From Pseudomonas azotoformans (lineage in GTDB: Bacteria > Pseudomonadota > Gammaproteobacteria > Pseudomonadales > Pseudomonadaceae), in contig NZ_LT629702.1 of NCBI RefSeq assembly GCF_900103345.1, forward strand, positions 1,178,001-1,242,000: a DNA stretch of 64,000 nucleotides, read 5' to 3'. Of this stretch, positions 27,643 through 35,935 are shown one piece after another. How positions within the stretch are numbered: the first letter of the stretch is position 1; every line of letters starts with the position of its first letter. The translations under genes and the position numbers were made by a program. The notes below the pieces were generated by a model. That model made no database searches. It saw only the letters and a list, made by a program, of their open reading frames with translations, and was not told the origin of the DNA.

Positions 27643-28170
27643 TTAGACGCGCTCGTCCACCGATAACTTATTATTTGAAGAGGTCGCAAAATAGGACAAA
27701 GCAGCGAGGGCATGATTAGCCGTTACCAGCCCTTTCATAAAATCCGAGGCCCCTTCCTGACGCGCCACGTAGGGATTGCTTTTGAACAAGTCTACATACC
27801 CCTCCAACGTTTCATTGAATAACGCAATCGCATTGAATTTAACGTGGGTGTCTGCCGGAAATCCGTATGCATCAACCGCTCGACTGCCGTCCATAAATAG
27901 CCAAAAAGCACGTGAATCAATGAGACCTTTACGATAAAGCTGGCTTCCGATTTTCTTGAGGTCGTCACTGCTGATCGATGTCATATCATAGTCCTTCAGG
28001 GAATTCTTCAACTCGCTGATGTCTTCCTGCTGCACGAGTTTTAAAGTTTCTGTTGCCTCCGCTTCTTCGGTGATGGTGAATTGATTGACAACTTGCCCAG
28101 GGTTTTTGATGGGGTGGGCTGGGGTGGCCATTGAGTTCGGTACTTGGCTTGTCGTGGATAAAGTGACCAT
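27643..28170 (-). CDS. Partner protein of cassette 2 (175 aa, unrecognised)
   Basis: Aligns end to end with the partner of cassette 1 (start MVTLSTTSQVPNSMATPAH; end LSVDERV). Conserved core: DYDMTSISSDDLKKIGSQLY and HVKFNAIALFNETLEGYVDL. No signal peptide or membrane segment. No recognised family. Confidence 0.82.
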   Translation of the reverse strand: MVTLSTTSQVPNSMATPAHPIKNPGQVVNQFTITEEAEATETLKLVQQEDISELKNSLKDYDMTSISSDDLKKIGSQLYRKGLIDSRAFWLFMDGSRAVDAYGFPADTHVKFNAIALFNETLEGYVDLFKSNPYVARQEGASDFMKGLVTANHALAALSYFATSSNNKLSVDERV

Positions 28171-28385
28171 AAACAGTCCTCTGTTAATTGGGCCTACATC
28201 TGGTTGTCGACAAGTTGGTGAGTTTCTTAAGCGCTTAAATTGTTTCGGTTGAGGTTGGTGTTATCGCGAGATTTGGGCGGTGGCGTGGGCTTCTAACGGC
28301 AGAGCGTAATATTAGGAATGTTCGCGCATTGGACTACTTCGAGATCTGACAGAGCGGTCTTTCATGTTTTTGGGAAGTGGCCGGC

Positions 28386-28485
28386 TTTCCTCTTGCGATC
28401 ATTCAGGCATAGTTAATAGCACGCAGCCTACTGAAGGGTTCGATCCATGTGCAGCAGGTCACCGTGACGAACGGTGCGTTCTGCT
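28386..28485 (+). promoter_or_regulatory. Promoter and leader hairpin of cassette 3
   Basis: TTTCCT (28386-28391) and TAGTTA (28410-28415) keep the 18-base spacing. The hairpin ACCGT (28461-28465) with ACGGT (28471-28475), loop GACGA, is flanked by AGCAG (28453-28457) paired with CTGCT (28481-28485). The stem sequence differs from cassettes 1 and 2 while pairing is kept. TAAATCGAGGG then follows as in the others. Confidence 0.55.
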
Positions 28486-28501
28486 AAATCGAGGGCGATA
28501 T

Positions 28502-28561
28502 ATGAAAAACAAAAAGATAGCTGATGAGTGTTCGCAAAAACTTAATAGGATTAACACTTGA
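28502..28561 (+). CDS. Upstream 19-codon ORF of cassette 3
   Basis: ATG at 28502 opens MKNKKIADECSQKLNRINT, ending in a TGA that lies in the ribosome-binding region of the downstream gene. In cassettes 1 and 2 the matching ATG gives only three codons before TAA. It may be coincidental. Confidence 0.25.
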   Translation: MKNKKIADECSQKLNRINT

Positions 28562-28571
28562 GGTGAAAATC

Positions 28572-28955
28572 ATGAAAAGTCTTTTTGCATTACCTTGTTT
28601 AGTGCTGATGTTGATGTCTGCTCAGGCGTCGGCTTTGTGTTTGACTCTTACAGATAGCTACAGCGGAATAATTCAGCCTGACTCCAGGGCGGTAGCACTG
28701 GGTCCGTTCACCATCTCGGGAGCTAACGGCTGCTCGAACGCAAATATCGACGCAATGGTATCTGCAGCAGGCGGAGGTAGACCGCCTCAGATATACATCG
28801 AGCAGCAGGTGGGAGGGGCTTGGAAAACCGTGGCCGGTAACCCTTTGTCAGCCTACGCCTCATGGCTCGGGTCATTGGGGACCTATCGGGTGGTATTGGA
28901 TAACCCCGAAGCGGTCTCCAAGTCTTATTGGGGAACGGTCAGATTTGGCCGGTAA
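28572..28955 (+). CDS. Exported protein of cassette 3 (127 aa, unrecognised)
   Basis: Third member, also exactly 127 residues. The signal peptide diverges (MKSLFALPCLVLMLMSAQAS) but still ends before ALC. The two mature Cys, SYSGI, GPF, GAWK and the C-terminal VRFGR are kept. An in-frame ATG at 28524 would give 16 more residues ahead of the signal peptide; the 28572 start matches the other two copies. Confidence 0.85.
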   Translation: MKSLFALPCLVLMLMSAQASALCLTLTDSYSGIIQPDSRAVALGPFTISGANGCSNANIDAMVSAAGGGRPPQIYIEQQVGGAWKTVAGNPLSAYASWLGSLGTYRVVLDNPEAVSKSYWGTVRFGR

Positions 28956-28967
28956 TGCCCAATAGAG

Positions 28968-28997
28968 CCGGGTGCCACGGGTTCTGCTGGCACCCGG
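28968..28997. terminator. Convergent hairpin, cassette 3
   Basis: CCGGGTGCCA at 28968-28977 pairs perfectly with TGGCACCCGG at 28988-28997. It has a different sequence but the same location and stem-loop plan as cassettes 1 and 2. Confidence 0.7.
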
Positions 28998-29014
28998 TGT
29001 CGAAAGAACCGGCC

Positions 29015-29542
29015 TCAGGCACGTTCCTCTATAGAAAGATCACTTCGGGAGGAATTAACAAAAAACGCCAGTGCATTGATAGCGTGATTGGCGGCAAACA
29101 TTCCTTGAATGTATTCAGGGATGCCTTGCGAGCGCTGCACGTCAGGACGCCCCTCAACAAATGACAGGTAATCCTCAAGGACTTCATCGAACAAAGCGAT
29201 TGCGTTGTACTTTACATCGGTTTCAGCGGGCTGGCCGTTTTCATCAAAGGCGCCGAGGCCTGTTATGAACATACGAAAGCCCTGGCCATCAATGACGCCG
29301 CTTTCATAAAGCCGCCTTCCAACGACTTTTAGCTCATTGGTGGTAATAGACGTCATATCGTAATCTTTCAAAAACGCTTTCAGATCATCAATCGACTGTT
29401 GATTACCCAGTTTCAACGTGTCCGACGCTTTTGACGCGTCTGTTATCGTGAATTTATTCACCACCTGTTCCGGGTGCTTTATCTGAAACGGGTTAGACGC
29501 CTTCGTGTGCCTCATTTGCTCCGCAGTCAACAAAACGGCCAT
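29015..29542 (-). CDS. Partner protein of cassette 3 (175 aa, unrecognised)
   Basis: 175 residues from the ATG at 29542, matching the other partners in length. The blocks IKHPEQVVNKFTITD, KDYDMTSITTNELK, DVKYNAIALFDEVLEDY and FAANHAINALAFFVNSS are shared. The frame from 29662 has an implausible basic N terminus that overlaps the oprN terminator. Confidence 0.82.
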   Translation of the reverse strand: MAVLLTAEQMRHTKASNPFQIKHPEQVVNKFTITDASKASDTLKLGNQQSIDDLKAFLKDYDMTSITTNELKVVGRRLYESGVIDGQGFRMFITGLGAFDENGQPAETDVKYNAIALFDEVLEDYLSFVEGRPDVQRSQGIPEYIQGMFAANHAINALAFFVNSSRSDLSIEERA

Positions 29543-29602
29543 AGGGAAATCCTCCATCAGCCGAAAGCTACACCTTTGTATCGACCTTCCTTGAATCCAC
29601 TT

Positions 29603-29638
29603 TAAAAAAAAGCCCCGTGACCGAATGGACCACGGGGC
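29603..29638 (-). terminator. Rho-independent terminator of oprN
   Basis: On the minus strand, GCCCCGTG pairs with CACGGGGC (29612-29619 with 29631-29638) and a run of eight T residues follows. It ends the mexE-mexF-oprN operon. Confidence 0.88.
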
Positions 29639-29680
29639 AAAAAATTGGCTGGATGCGACCAACCAAAGGAGCTCTTTACC

Positions 29681-31096
29681 TCACTTGGCGCTGGCGACCA
29701 CCGTGTCCGGCTGCCAGCCACCGCCCAACGCTTTGTAGATCGCGACGATGCCGCGATACAGGTCCACTTCGGCCTGGGCCTGGGAGTCTTCGGCGGCCAG
29801 GCGCTCACGTTGCGCGTCGAGCAGCACCAGGAAGTCCACGGTGCCTTCGCGGTAGCGGATCGCCGCGAGGTCGGCGGCGGCGCGGCTGGATTCGCTTTGG
29901 CGGATCAGCGATACCAGGCGCTGTTGGCGCTTGCCGTAGTCGCTGAAGGCGTTCTCGGACTCTTCCAACGCCAGCAGCACTTGCTGCTCGTAGGTCGCCA
30001 GGGCGCCATCGGCTTCGGCGTCTGCGCCGCGCAAACGCGCACGCACGCTGCCCAGGTCGAACGCGGCCCAGGTGATGCTCGGGCCGAGGGCCCAGGCATT
30101 GGCGGCAGACGAACCGATCTGCGAACCCCGCCCGGCGGTAAAGCCGAGGAAGCCGCTGAGGCTGACCCGTGGGAACAGGTCGGCCTTGGCCACGCCGATA
30201 CGCGCGGTGGCGGCGGCCAGTTTGCGTTCGGCGCTGAGGATGTCCGGGCGACGTTGCAGCAGTTGCCCGGGGTCGCCAATCGGCAAGGCCTTGGCAATCG
30301 CCGGCAAGTCTTTGGGGCTCAGGTCGACGCTGAGCTTGTCGGGGCGCTGGCCGAGGAGGGTAGCGATGCGGTTACGCTCGCGCACTTGTTCGGCTTGCAG
30401 TTGCGGCACGCTGGCTTCAACTGCCGCCAGGCGTGCGTCGGCACGCTCCACGTCGAGTTGATCGCCCACACCGGCATCGCGCAGGCTGACGGTGATGGTG
30501 CGCGACTCCTGCTGGTTCTTCAGGTTGTCCAGGGCAATGCGTTCACGCAGTTGCGCGCCACGCAATTGGCCGTAGGCGTCCACCAGTTCGGCGATCATCG
30601 TCACTTGCAACTGGTAAAGATCAGCTTCGGCAGCCTGCTGGTCGGCGTCGGTGGCTTCCAGATTGCGCTGGATGCGCCCGAACAGGTCCAGTTCCCAGGC
30701 CATGTCCAGGCCTAGGTCGTAACGCTCGGTCTTGACCCGGCTGGTGGTCTGGCCTGGGATCTGGCCTTTACCCTGGTCACTGCTGACCCGGCTGGTGATG
30801 GTCGGCATGGCGTCATTGCTGGCGTCATCGCGGATCGCACGGGCCGCCCGCAGGCGGGCAAAAGCGACGCGCAGGTCACGGTTGCCTTGCAGCGATTGCG
30901 TCACCAACTGGTTGAGGGTCGGGTCGTCGAACTGCTGCCACCAGATGCCTTCGAACTTGGCATGGTCATAGTTTTTGGCATCGGCAGCGGCCGTGATGCT
31001 GGCCGCCTCCGGGGTCTGGGTCTTGTAGTCCGGGCCTACGGCACAGGCGCTCAGCGCCAGTACCAGCAGGCTCGGCAGGAATACTTTCACACTCAT
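29681..31096 (-). CDS. oprN: RND efflux outer-membrane factor OprN
   Basis: A 471-residue outer-membrane lipoprotein of the OMF (NodT/OprM) type. The signal peptide has a lipobox LSACAVGP (Cys18). The two long alpha-helical tunnel repeats include YDLGLDMAWELDLFGRI and its second copy WALGPSITWAAFDLGSVRA. It directly follows mexF, overlapping it by four bases, so it is the third gene of a mexEF-oprN operon and would form the outer-membrane exit. Confidence 0.94.
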   Translation of the reverse strand: MSVKVFLPSLLVLALSACAVGPDYKTQTPEAASITAAADAKNYDHAKFEGIWWQQFDDPTLNQLVTQSLQGNRDLRVAFARLRAARAIRDDASNDAMPTITSRVSSDQGKGQIPGQTTSRVKTERYDLGLDMAWELDLFGRIQRNLEATDADQQAAEADLYQLQVTMIAELVDAYGQLRGAQLRERIALDNLKNQQESRTITVSLRDAGVGDQLDVERADARLAAVEASVPQLQAEQVRERNRIATLLGQRPDKLSVDLSPKDLPAIAKALPIGDPGQLLQRRPDILSAERKLAAATARIGVAKADLFPRVSLSGFLGFTAGRGSQIGSSAANAWALGPSITWAAFDLGSVRARLRGADAEADGALATYEQQVLLALEESENAFSDYGKRQQRLVSLIRQSESSRAAADLAAIRYREGTVDFLVLLDAQRERLAAEDSQAQAEVDLYRGIVAIYKALGGGWQPDTVVASAK

Positions 31097-34000
31097 TGCT
31101 GTGTCTCCAGCTTCAAGGCCTTGGCCGCTTTGCGCGCCTCGCTGCGCTCCACAGAGCGACGGATCAGTACGTAGAACACTGGCGTCAGCAACAGACCGAA
31201 GAAGGTCACACCGATCATCCCGGAGAACACCGCCACACCCATGGCATGCCGCATCTCGGCACCGGCACCGCTGGACAACACCAGGGGTACCACACCCATG
31301 ATGAAGGCGAACGAAGTCATCAGGATCGGCCGCAGACGCAGGCGGCAGGCTTCCAGTACTGCAGCGAGCGGGTCGAGGCCTTCTGCCTGTTTATCCTTGG
31401 CGAACTCGACGATGAGGATCGCGTTCTTGCACGCCAGGCCCACCAGTACGATCAAGCCGATCTGGGTGAAGATGTTGTTGTCACCGCCCGAGATAATCAC
31501 CCCGGTAATCGCCGACAGCAGGGTCATCGGTACGATCAGGATCACCGCCAATGGCAGGCTCCAGCTTTCGTATTGGGCCGCCAGTACCAGGAACGCCAGC
31601 AGTACGCAGAGCGGGAACACGAACAGCGCGGTGTTGCCCGAGAGGATTTGCTGATAGGTCAGGTCGGTCCACTCATAGGTCATGCCGTTGGGCAGTTCGT
31701 CTTTCAGCAGTTTCTCGATGGCCGCTTCAGCCTGGCCCGAGCTGTAGCCCGGTGCAGCGTTGCCGTTGATTTCAGCGGTGATAAAGCCGTTGTAGTGCAT
31801 CACGCGGTCCGGGCCCGAGGTGTCGCTGACCTTGATGAAGGTCGCCAGCGGGATCATTTCGCCTTTGTTGTTGCGCACTTTCAGCTGGCCGATCTGGTCT
31901 TCATCGAGGCGGAACTGTTGTTCAGCCTGCACGTTGACCTGGTAGGTCCGGCCGAAGCGGTTGAAGTCGTTGGCATACAGCGAACCCAGGTAGATCTGCA
32001 GGGTGTCGAAGATGTCGCTGATCGCCACACCGTGGGTCTTGGCTTTTTCACGGTCGATGGCGGCATCGACCTGGGGCACGTTGACCGTGTAGCTGGTGAA
32101 CAGGCCGAACAGCTCCGGCGTGGTGCGGCTCTTGGTGATGATGTTCTGCACTTCTTTGTACAGCTCGTCGTACCCCAGGTTGCCCCGGTCTTCGATCTGC
32201 AGGCGGAAACCGCCGATCGTACCCAGGCCCTGTACCGGCGGCGGGGGGAAGATCGCCATGTAGGCTTCCTGGATGCTGCTGTACTTGCCGTTCAGGGCGC
32301 CGGCAATCGCACCGGCGGACATGCTCGGGTCTTTACGCTCGTCGAACGGTTTCAGGGTCACGAACACGATGCCGCTGTTCGGGCTGTTGGTGAAACCGTT
32401 GATCGACAGCCCCGGGAACGCTACGGCGCTTTCTACGCCTGGCTGTTTCAGGGCGATGTCGGACATGCGCTTGATCACGTCTTCGGTACGGTCCAGGCTC
32501 GCGGCGTCCGGCAACTGCGCGAAGGCCACCAGGTATTGCTTGTCCTGGGCCGGTACGAAACCGGTCGGCGTGTGGGCAAAGCCCAGCCAGGTCAGGACCA
32601 TCAGGCCGGCGTACAGGAACAGCGCGATACCACTGCCACGGATCACCCGGCGCACGGTGCCGACGTAACCATGGCTGGCCTTGTCGAAGAAGCGGTTGAA
32701 CGGTTTGAACAACCAGCCACCCAGCAACTTGTCGAGGAACTTGGAGAACCCATCCTTCGGTGCGTTGTGGCTCTTGAGCAACACCGCCGCCAGGGCAGGG
32801 GACAAGGTCAGCGAGTTGAACGCCGAGATCACCGTCGAGATCGCAATGGTCAAGGCGAACTGCTTGTAGAACTGCCCGGTCAAGCCGCTGATGAATGCCG
32901 CTGGCACGAACACCGCACACAGCACCAACGCGGTGGCGATGATCGGGCCGGTCACTTCGCTCATGGCTTTTTCAGTGGCCGGGAACGGTTCCAGGCCCAG
33001 TTCGATGTTTCGCTCGACGTTCTCCACCACCACGATGGCGTCGTCCACCACGATACCGATGGCCAGTACCAGGCCGAACAGCGACAACGCGTTGAGCGAG
33101 AAACCGAACAGGTGCATTACCGCAAACGTACCGATCAACGATACCGGCACCGCCACCAACGGAATGATCGAGGCGCGCCAGGTCTGCAGGAACAGGATCA
33201 CCACCAGCACAACCAGGATCAGCGCTTCAAACAGGGTGTGTACGACCGCTTCGATGGAGCCACGCACGAAGATGGTCGGGTCATAGACAATGCTGTAGTC
33301 CATGCCTTGCGGGAAGCTCTTTTTCAGCTCTTCCATCTTGCCGCGCACTTCGTTGGAGATCTCGATGGCGTTGGAGCCAGGGCGCTGGAAGATCGGGATG
33401 GCCACGGCCGGCTGGTTGTTGAGCAACGAGCGCAGGGCGTATTGGCTGGAACCCAGCTCCACCCGAGCGATGTCTTTCAAGCGCGTAATTTCACCGTTGG
33501 CGCCGGAGCGAATGATGATGTTCTCGAACTCTTCCTCGGTCACCAGACGACCCTGGGTGTTGACCGACAACTGGAACGCGGTGGCGGTCGGGGCAGGTTG
33601 TGCACCCAAGGCACCGGCGGCCACTTGACGGTTCTGCTCGCGGATCGCGGTCACCACATCGGTCGCGGTCAGGTTACGCGAAGCGGTCTTGTTCGGATCG
33701 AGCCATACGCGCAGGGAGTAGTCGCCCATGCCGAACAGCTGCACGTCACCCACACCGCCCAGGCGCGCCAACTCATCCTTCACGTTGAGCAAGGCGTAGT
33801 TGGACAGGTAGAGCATGTCGTAGCGCTGATCCGGGGAGGTCAAGTGCACCACCATGGTCAGGTCGGGGGAGGCCTTGTCCACGGTAATACCGATGCGCGT
33901 CACTTCTTCAGGCAGTTTCGGCTGAGTCCGGGTCACACGGTTTTGCACTTGCACCTGCGCGTTGTCCAGGTCGGTGCCCAGGGCGAAGGTGATGGTCAGG

Positions 34001-34272
34001 GTCAGCTTGCCGTCGGCGGTCGACTGCGAGGACATGTACAGCATGTTCTCGACGCCGGTGATCGCCTGCTCCAGAGGAGCGGCCACAGTTTCACCGATGA
34101 CCTTGGGGTTGGCGCCCGGGAAGTTGGCGCGCACCACCACGGTCGGCGGCACCACTTCCGGGTATTCACTGATCGGCAATTGGAACAGCGAGATCGCACC
34201 GGCGATCAGGATCAGCAGCGAGAGCACCGCTGCGAAGATCGGCCGCGAAATGAAGAACTTGGAAAAATTCAT
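31093..34272 (-). CDS. mexF: RND multidrug efflux pump MexF
   Basis: 1059 residues, the full RND length. It starts MNFSKFFISRPIFAAVLSLL and includes the RND signature GIVVDDAIVVVENVERN at about residue 400 and FPPPPVQGLGTIGGF. From memory it is very close to P. aeruginosa MexF block by block. It exports chloramphenicol, quinolones and quorum-sensing precursors in P. aeruginosa; here the same role is inferred. It lies between mexE and oprN. Confidence 0.96.
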   Translation of the reverse strand: MNFSKFFISRPIFAAVLSLLILIAGAISLFQLPISEYPEVVPPTVVVRANFPGANPKVIGETVAAPLEQAITGVENMLYMSSQSTADGKLTLTITFALGTDLDNAQVQVQNRVTRTQPKLPEEVTRIGITVDKASPDLTMVVHLTSPDQRYDMLYLSNYALLNVKDELARLGGVGDVQLFGMGDYSLRVWLDPNKTASRNLTATDVVTAIREQNRQVAAGALGAQPAPTATAFQLSVNTQGRLVTEEEFENIIIRSGANGEITRLKDIARVELGSSQYALRSLLNNQPAVAIPIFQRPGSNAIEISNEVRGKMEELKKSFPQGMDYSIVYDPTIFVRGSIEAVVHTLFEALILVVLVVILFLQTWRASIIPLVAVPVSLIGTFAVMHLFGFSLNALSLFGLVLAIGIVVDDAIVVVENVERNIELGLEPFPATEKAMSEVTGPIIATALVLCAVFVPAAFISGLTGQFYKQFALTIAISTVISAFNSLTLSPALAAVLLKSHNAPKDGFSKFLDKLLGGWLFKPFNRFFDKASHGYVGTVRRVIRGSGIALFLYAGLMVLTWLGFAHTPTGFVPAQDKQYLVAFAQLPDAASLDRTEDVIKRMSDIALKQPGVESAVAFPGLSINGFTNSPNSGIVFVTLKPFDERKDPSMSAGAIAGALNGKYSSIQEAYMAIFPPPPVQGLGTIGGFRLQIEDRGNLGYDELYKEVQNIITKSRTTPELFGLFTSYTVNVPQVDAAIDREKAKTHGVAISDIFDTLQIYLGSLYANDFNRFGRTYQVNVQAEQQFRLDEDQIGQLKVRNNKGEMIPLATFIKVSDTSGPDRVMHYNGFITAEINGNAAPGYSSGQAEAAIEKLLKDELPNGMTYEWTDLTYQQILSGNTALFVFPLCVLLAFLVLAAQYESWSLPLAVILIVPMTLLSAITGVIISGGDNNIFTQIGLIVLVGLACKNAILIVEFAKDKQAEGLDPLAAVLEACRLRLRPILMTSFAFIMGVVPLVLSSGAGAEMRHAMGVAVFSGMIGVTFFGLLLTPVFYVLIRRSVERSEARKAAKALKLETQQ

Positions 34273-34287
34273 CTTGAGTCGTTTCCC

Positions 34288-35529
34288 TTAACCGCGTGGA
34301 GCCGCGACAGCTGCGAGCTTGGGCGCGGTTTTTTCCGGCGCCACTTGCTCCAGGTTGCTGGCTTCAAGCGCTTGTCGTTGTTGGGCCAAGGCGGCGAGGG
34401 TTTCCTTGCTGGCCATCGGAATGGTTTCCGGGGCGACCGGCGACCCCGGGCGCACGCGCTGCAGGCCCTTGACGATAATGGTGTCGTCCTTGTTCAGGCC
34501 GCTGCGCACGATGCGCAAACCTTCGATCTTCGGCCCCAGTTCCACCGAGCGGTAGGCCGGCTTGTCGCCTTCCATCACCAGCACGAACTTCTTGCCCAGG
34601 TCGGTGCCGACGGCTTCGTCGTTGATCAGCACGGCAGAGTAGGTGCCGCTGCCGACCAGCTTCAGCCGGGCGTACAGGCCAGGGGTGTATTCGCCCTTGC
34701 TGTTATCGAACACGGCACGGCCACGGATGGTGCCGGTGGCCGGGTTGACCTGGTTGTCGACAAAGTTCATCTGGCCCAGGTGCGGGTTGCCGGTCTCGTT
34801 GGACAAGCCCAGGTAAACCGGGGTGGTCGCACCACGACGGCCTTGGCGGGCCAGTTCGGTGTACTTGAGGAACACACGCTCATCGGCGTCGAAGTAGGCG
34901 TAGACCTTGTCGGTGGACACCACGCTGGTCAGCGCGGTGACATCGGCGGTGACCAGGTTGCCGGCGGTGATTTCGGCACGGCTGACGCGGCCGCTGATCG
35001 GCGATGTCACGCGGGTGAAGCTCAGGTTCAGCTTGGCCAGGTCCAACTGCGCCTGGATCCCGGCGACGGCGGCGCGGGCTTCCTGGGCGGCGGTGGTGCG
35101 CGAGTCGGCCAGTTCGGCGGAGATCGCATTGCTCTGGCGCAGGCGTTCGCCACGTTGCGCTTCGTTATCGCTGCGGGTCGCGGCGGCACGGGTTTGTTGC
35201 AACTGGGCTTCAAGGCGACGCACTTCGGCCTGGAACGGACGCGGGTCGATCTGGAACAGCAGGTCGCCTTTCTTCACCAGGGCGCCTTCGGTGAAGGCCA
35301 CCTGGTCGATCTGGCCGGACACGCGCGGACGGATCTGCACGGTTTCCGGGGCTTCCAGGCGACCGGTGAATTCATCCCACTCGTTGACCGGTTGTTCCAG
35401 CACCTTGGCCACGCTGACTTTGGCAGCTGGCATGGCGGCCGCTTGTTCCGGGCTCTTGCCGCACGCGCTCATCACCACCACGGCCAAAATCGCCAGGGGG
35501 AAGCGCAAATGTTTGAGTGACTGTTCCAT
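34288..35529 (-). CDS. mexE: RND efflux membrane fusion protein MexE
   Basis: 413 residues from the ATG at 35529, with a lipobox VMSACGKS after the signal peptide. Barrel-sandwich hybrid and hairpin regions are seen in RVSGQIDQVAFTEGALVKKG and the later TSPISGRVSRAEITAGNLV. A 15-base gap separates it from mexF. The longer frame from 35568 is not supported by the signal peptide. Confidence 0.95.
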   Translation of the reverse strand: MEQSLKHLRFPLAILAVVVMSACGKSPEQAAAMPAAKVSVAKVLEQPVNEWDEFTGRLEAPETVQIRPRVSGQIDQVAFTEGALVKKGDLLFQIDPRPFQAEVRRLEAQLQQTRAAATRSDNEAQRGERLRQSNAISAELADSRTTAAQEARAAVAGIQAQLDLAKLNLSFTRVTSPISGRVSRAEITAGNLVTADVTALTSVVSTDKVYAYFDADERVFLKYTELARQGRRGATTPVYLGLSNETGNPHLGQMNFVDNQVNPATGTIRGRAVFDNSKGEYTPGLYARLKLVGSGTYSAVLINDEAVGTDLGKKFVLVMEGDKPAYRSVELGPKIEGLRIVRSGLNKDDTIIVKGLQRVRPGSPVAPETIPMASKETLAALAQQRQALEASNLEQVAPEKTAPKLAAVAAPRG

Positions 35530-35614
35530 GAGGTGCATCCGCCAATGTATTTGAGATGGGCGGATCATGCGCGGCGATGTGCTATGTCACGAATCGAATG
35601 AAGCAAAGGTAACT

Positions 35615-35629
35615 ATCATTCGGAATGAT
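35615..35629. promoter_or_regulatory. LysR-type box (ATC-N9-GAT) upstream of mexE
   Basis: ATCATTCGGAATGAT has near-perfect dyad symmetry and fits the ATC-N9-GAT nod-box-like element used by MexT-type LysR activators. It lies 86 bases before the mexE ATG. No LysR gene lies nearby in the window. Confidence 0.6.
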
Positions 35630-35935
35630 ATAAGCGCGAGATTAGCCCTCTAGCATGGGGGGTTCGTTAGGGGGCTATCAATAGGCGTGATGACAATAGT
35701 CTTTTACAGGCCGTGCAATTCAACGGCGTAGCGTTTTGAGTGCGTCCAACTGTGTTGATCAAGCGGATTGCGGCTCGATTGTCGAGCACCTGATGTGCAG
35801 GCGGTCTCAGGGTGGTATTGGACGCTGGAGGGCAGGGTGCTTGTGATGCAGTGTGCGACCACGGCAGAATTCAGCGGCTGCGCCATCGCAAGACGGCGCA
35901 TTCATTGTTGTTGCAATCTGACCAGGAAGTCGTTG

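Larger units (their letters stand above)
25524..29580. repeat. Tandem three-copy array of one ~1.4-kb two-gene cassette
   Basis: Three units follow one another, beginning at about 25524, 26966 and 28345. Each has the same order: promoter, leader with hairpin, exported 127-residue protein on the plus strand, hairpin, then a convergent 175-residue protein on the minus strand. Units 1 and 2 are near identical in the non-coding leader. Unit 3 is clearly diverged but still alignable. The array has visibly lower GC than its flanks. No transposase, integrase or terminal repeat accompanies it, so it grew by unequal duplication rather than by an obvious mobile element. Confidence 0.93.

Noticed and set aside
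25524..29580. Tandem array as CRISPR or insertion sequence
   Set aside because: Units are 1.4 kb with two genes, far too long for CRISPR, and there is no transposase or terminal inverted repeat.
31096..35520. 1474-residue plus-strand frame
   Set aside because: Antisense to mexF and mexE along their whole length; the coding genes on the other strand are unambiguous.
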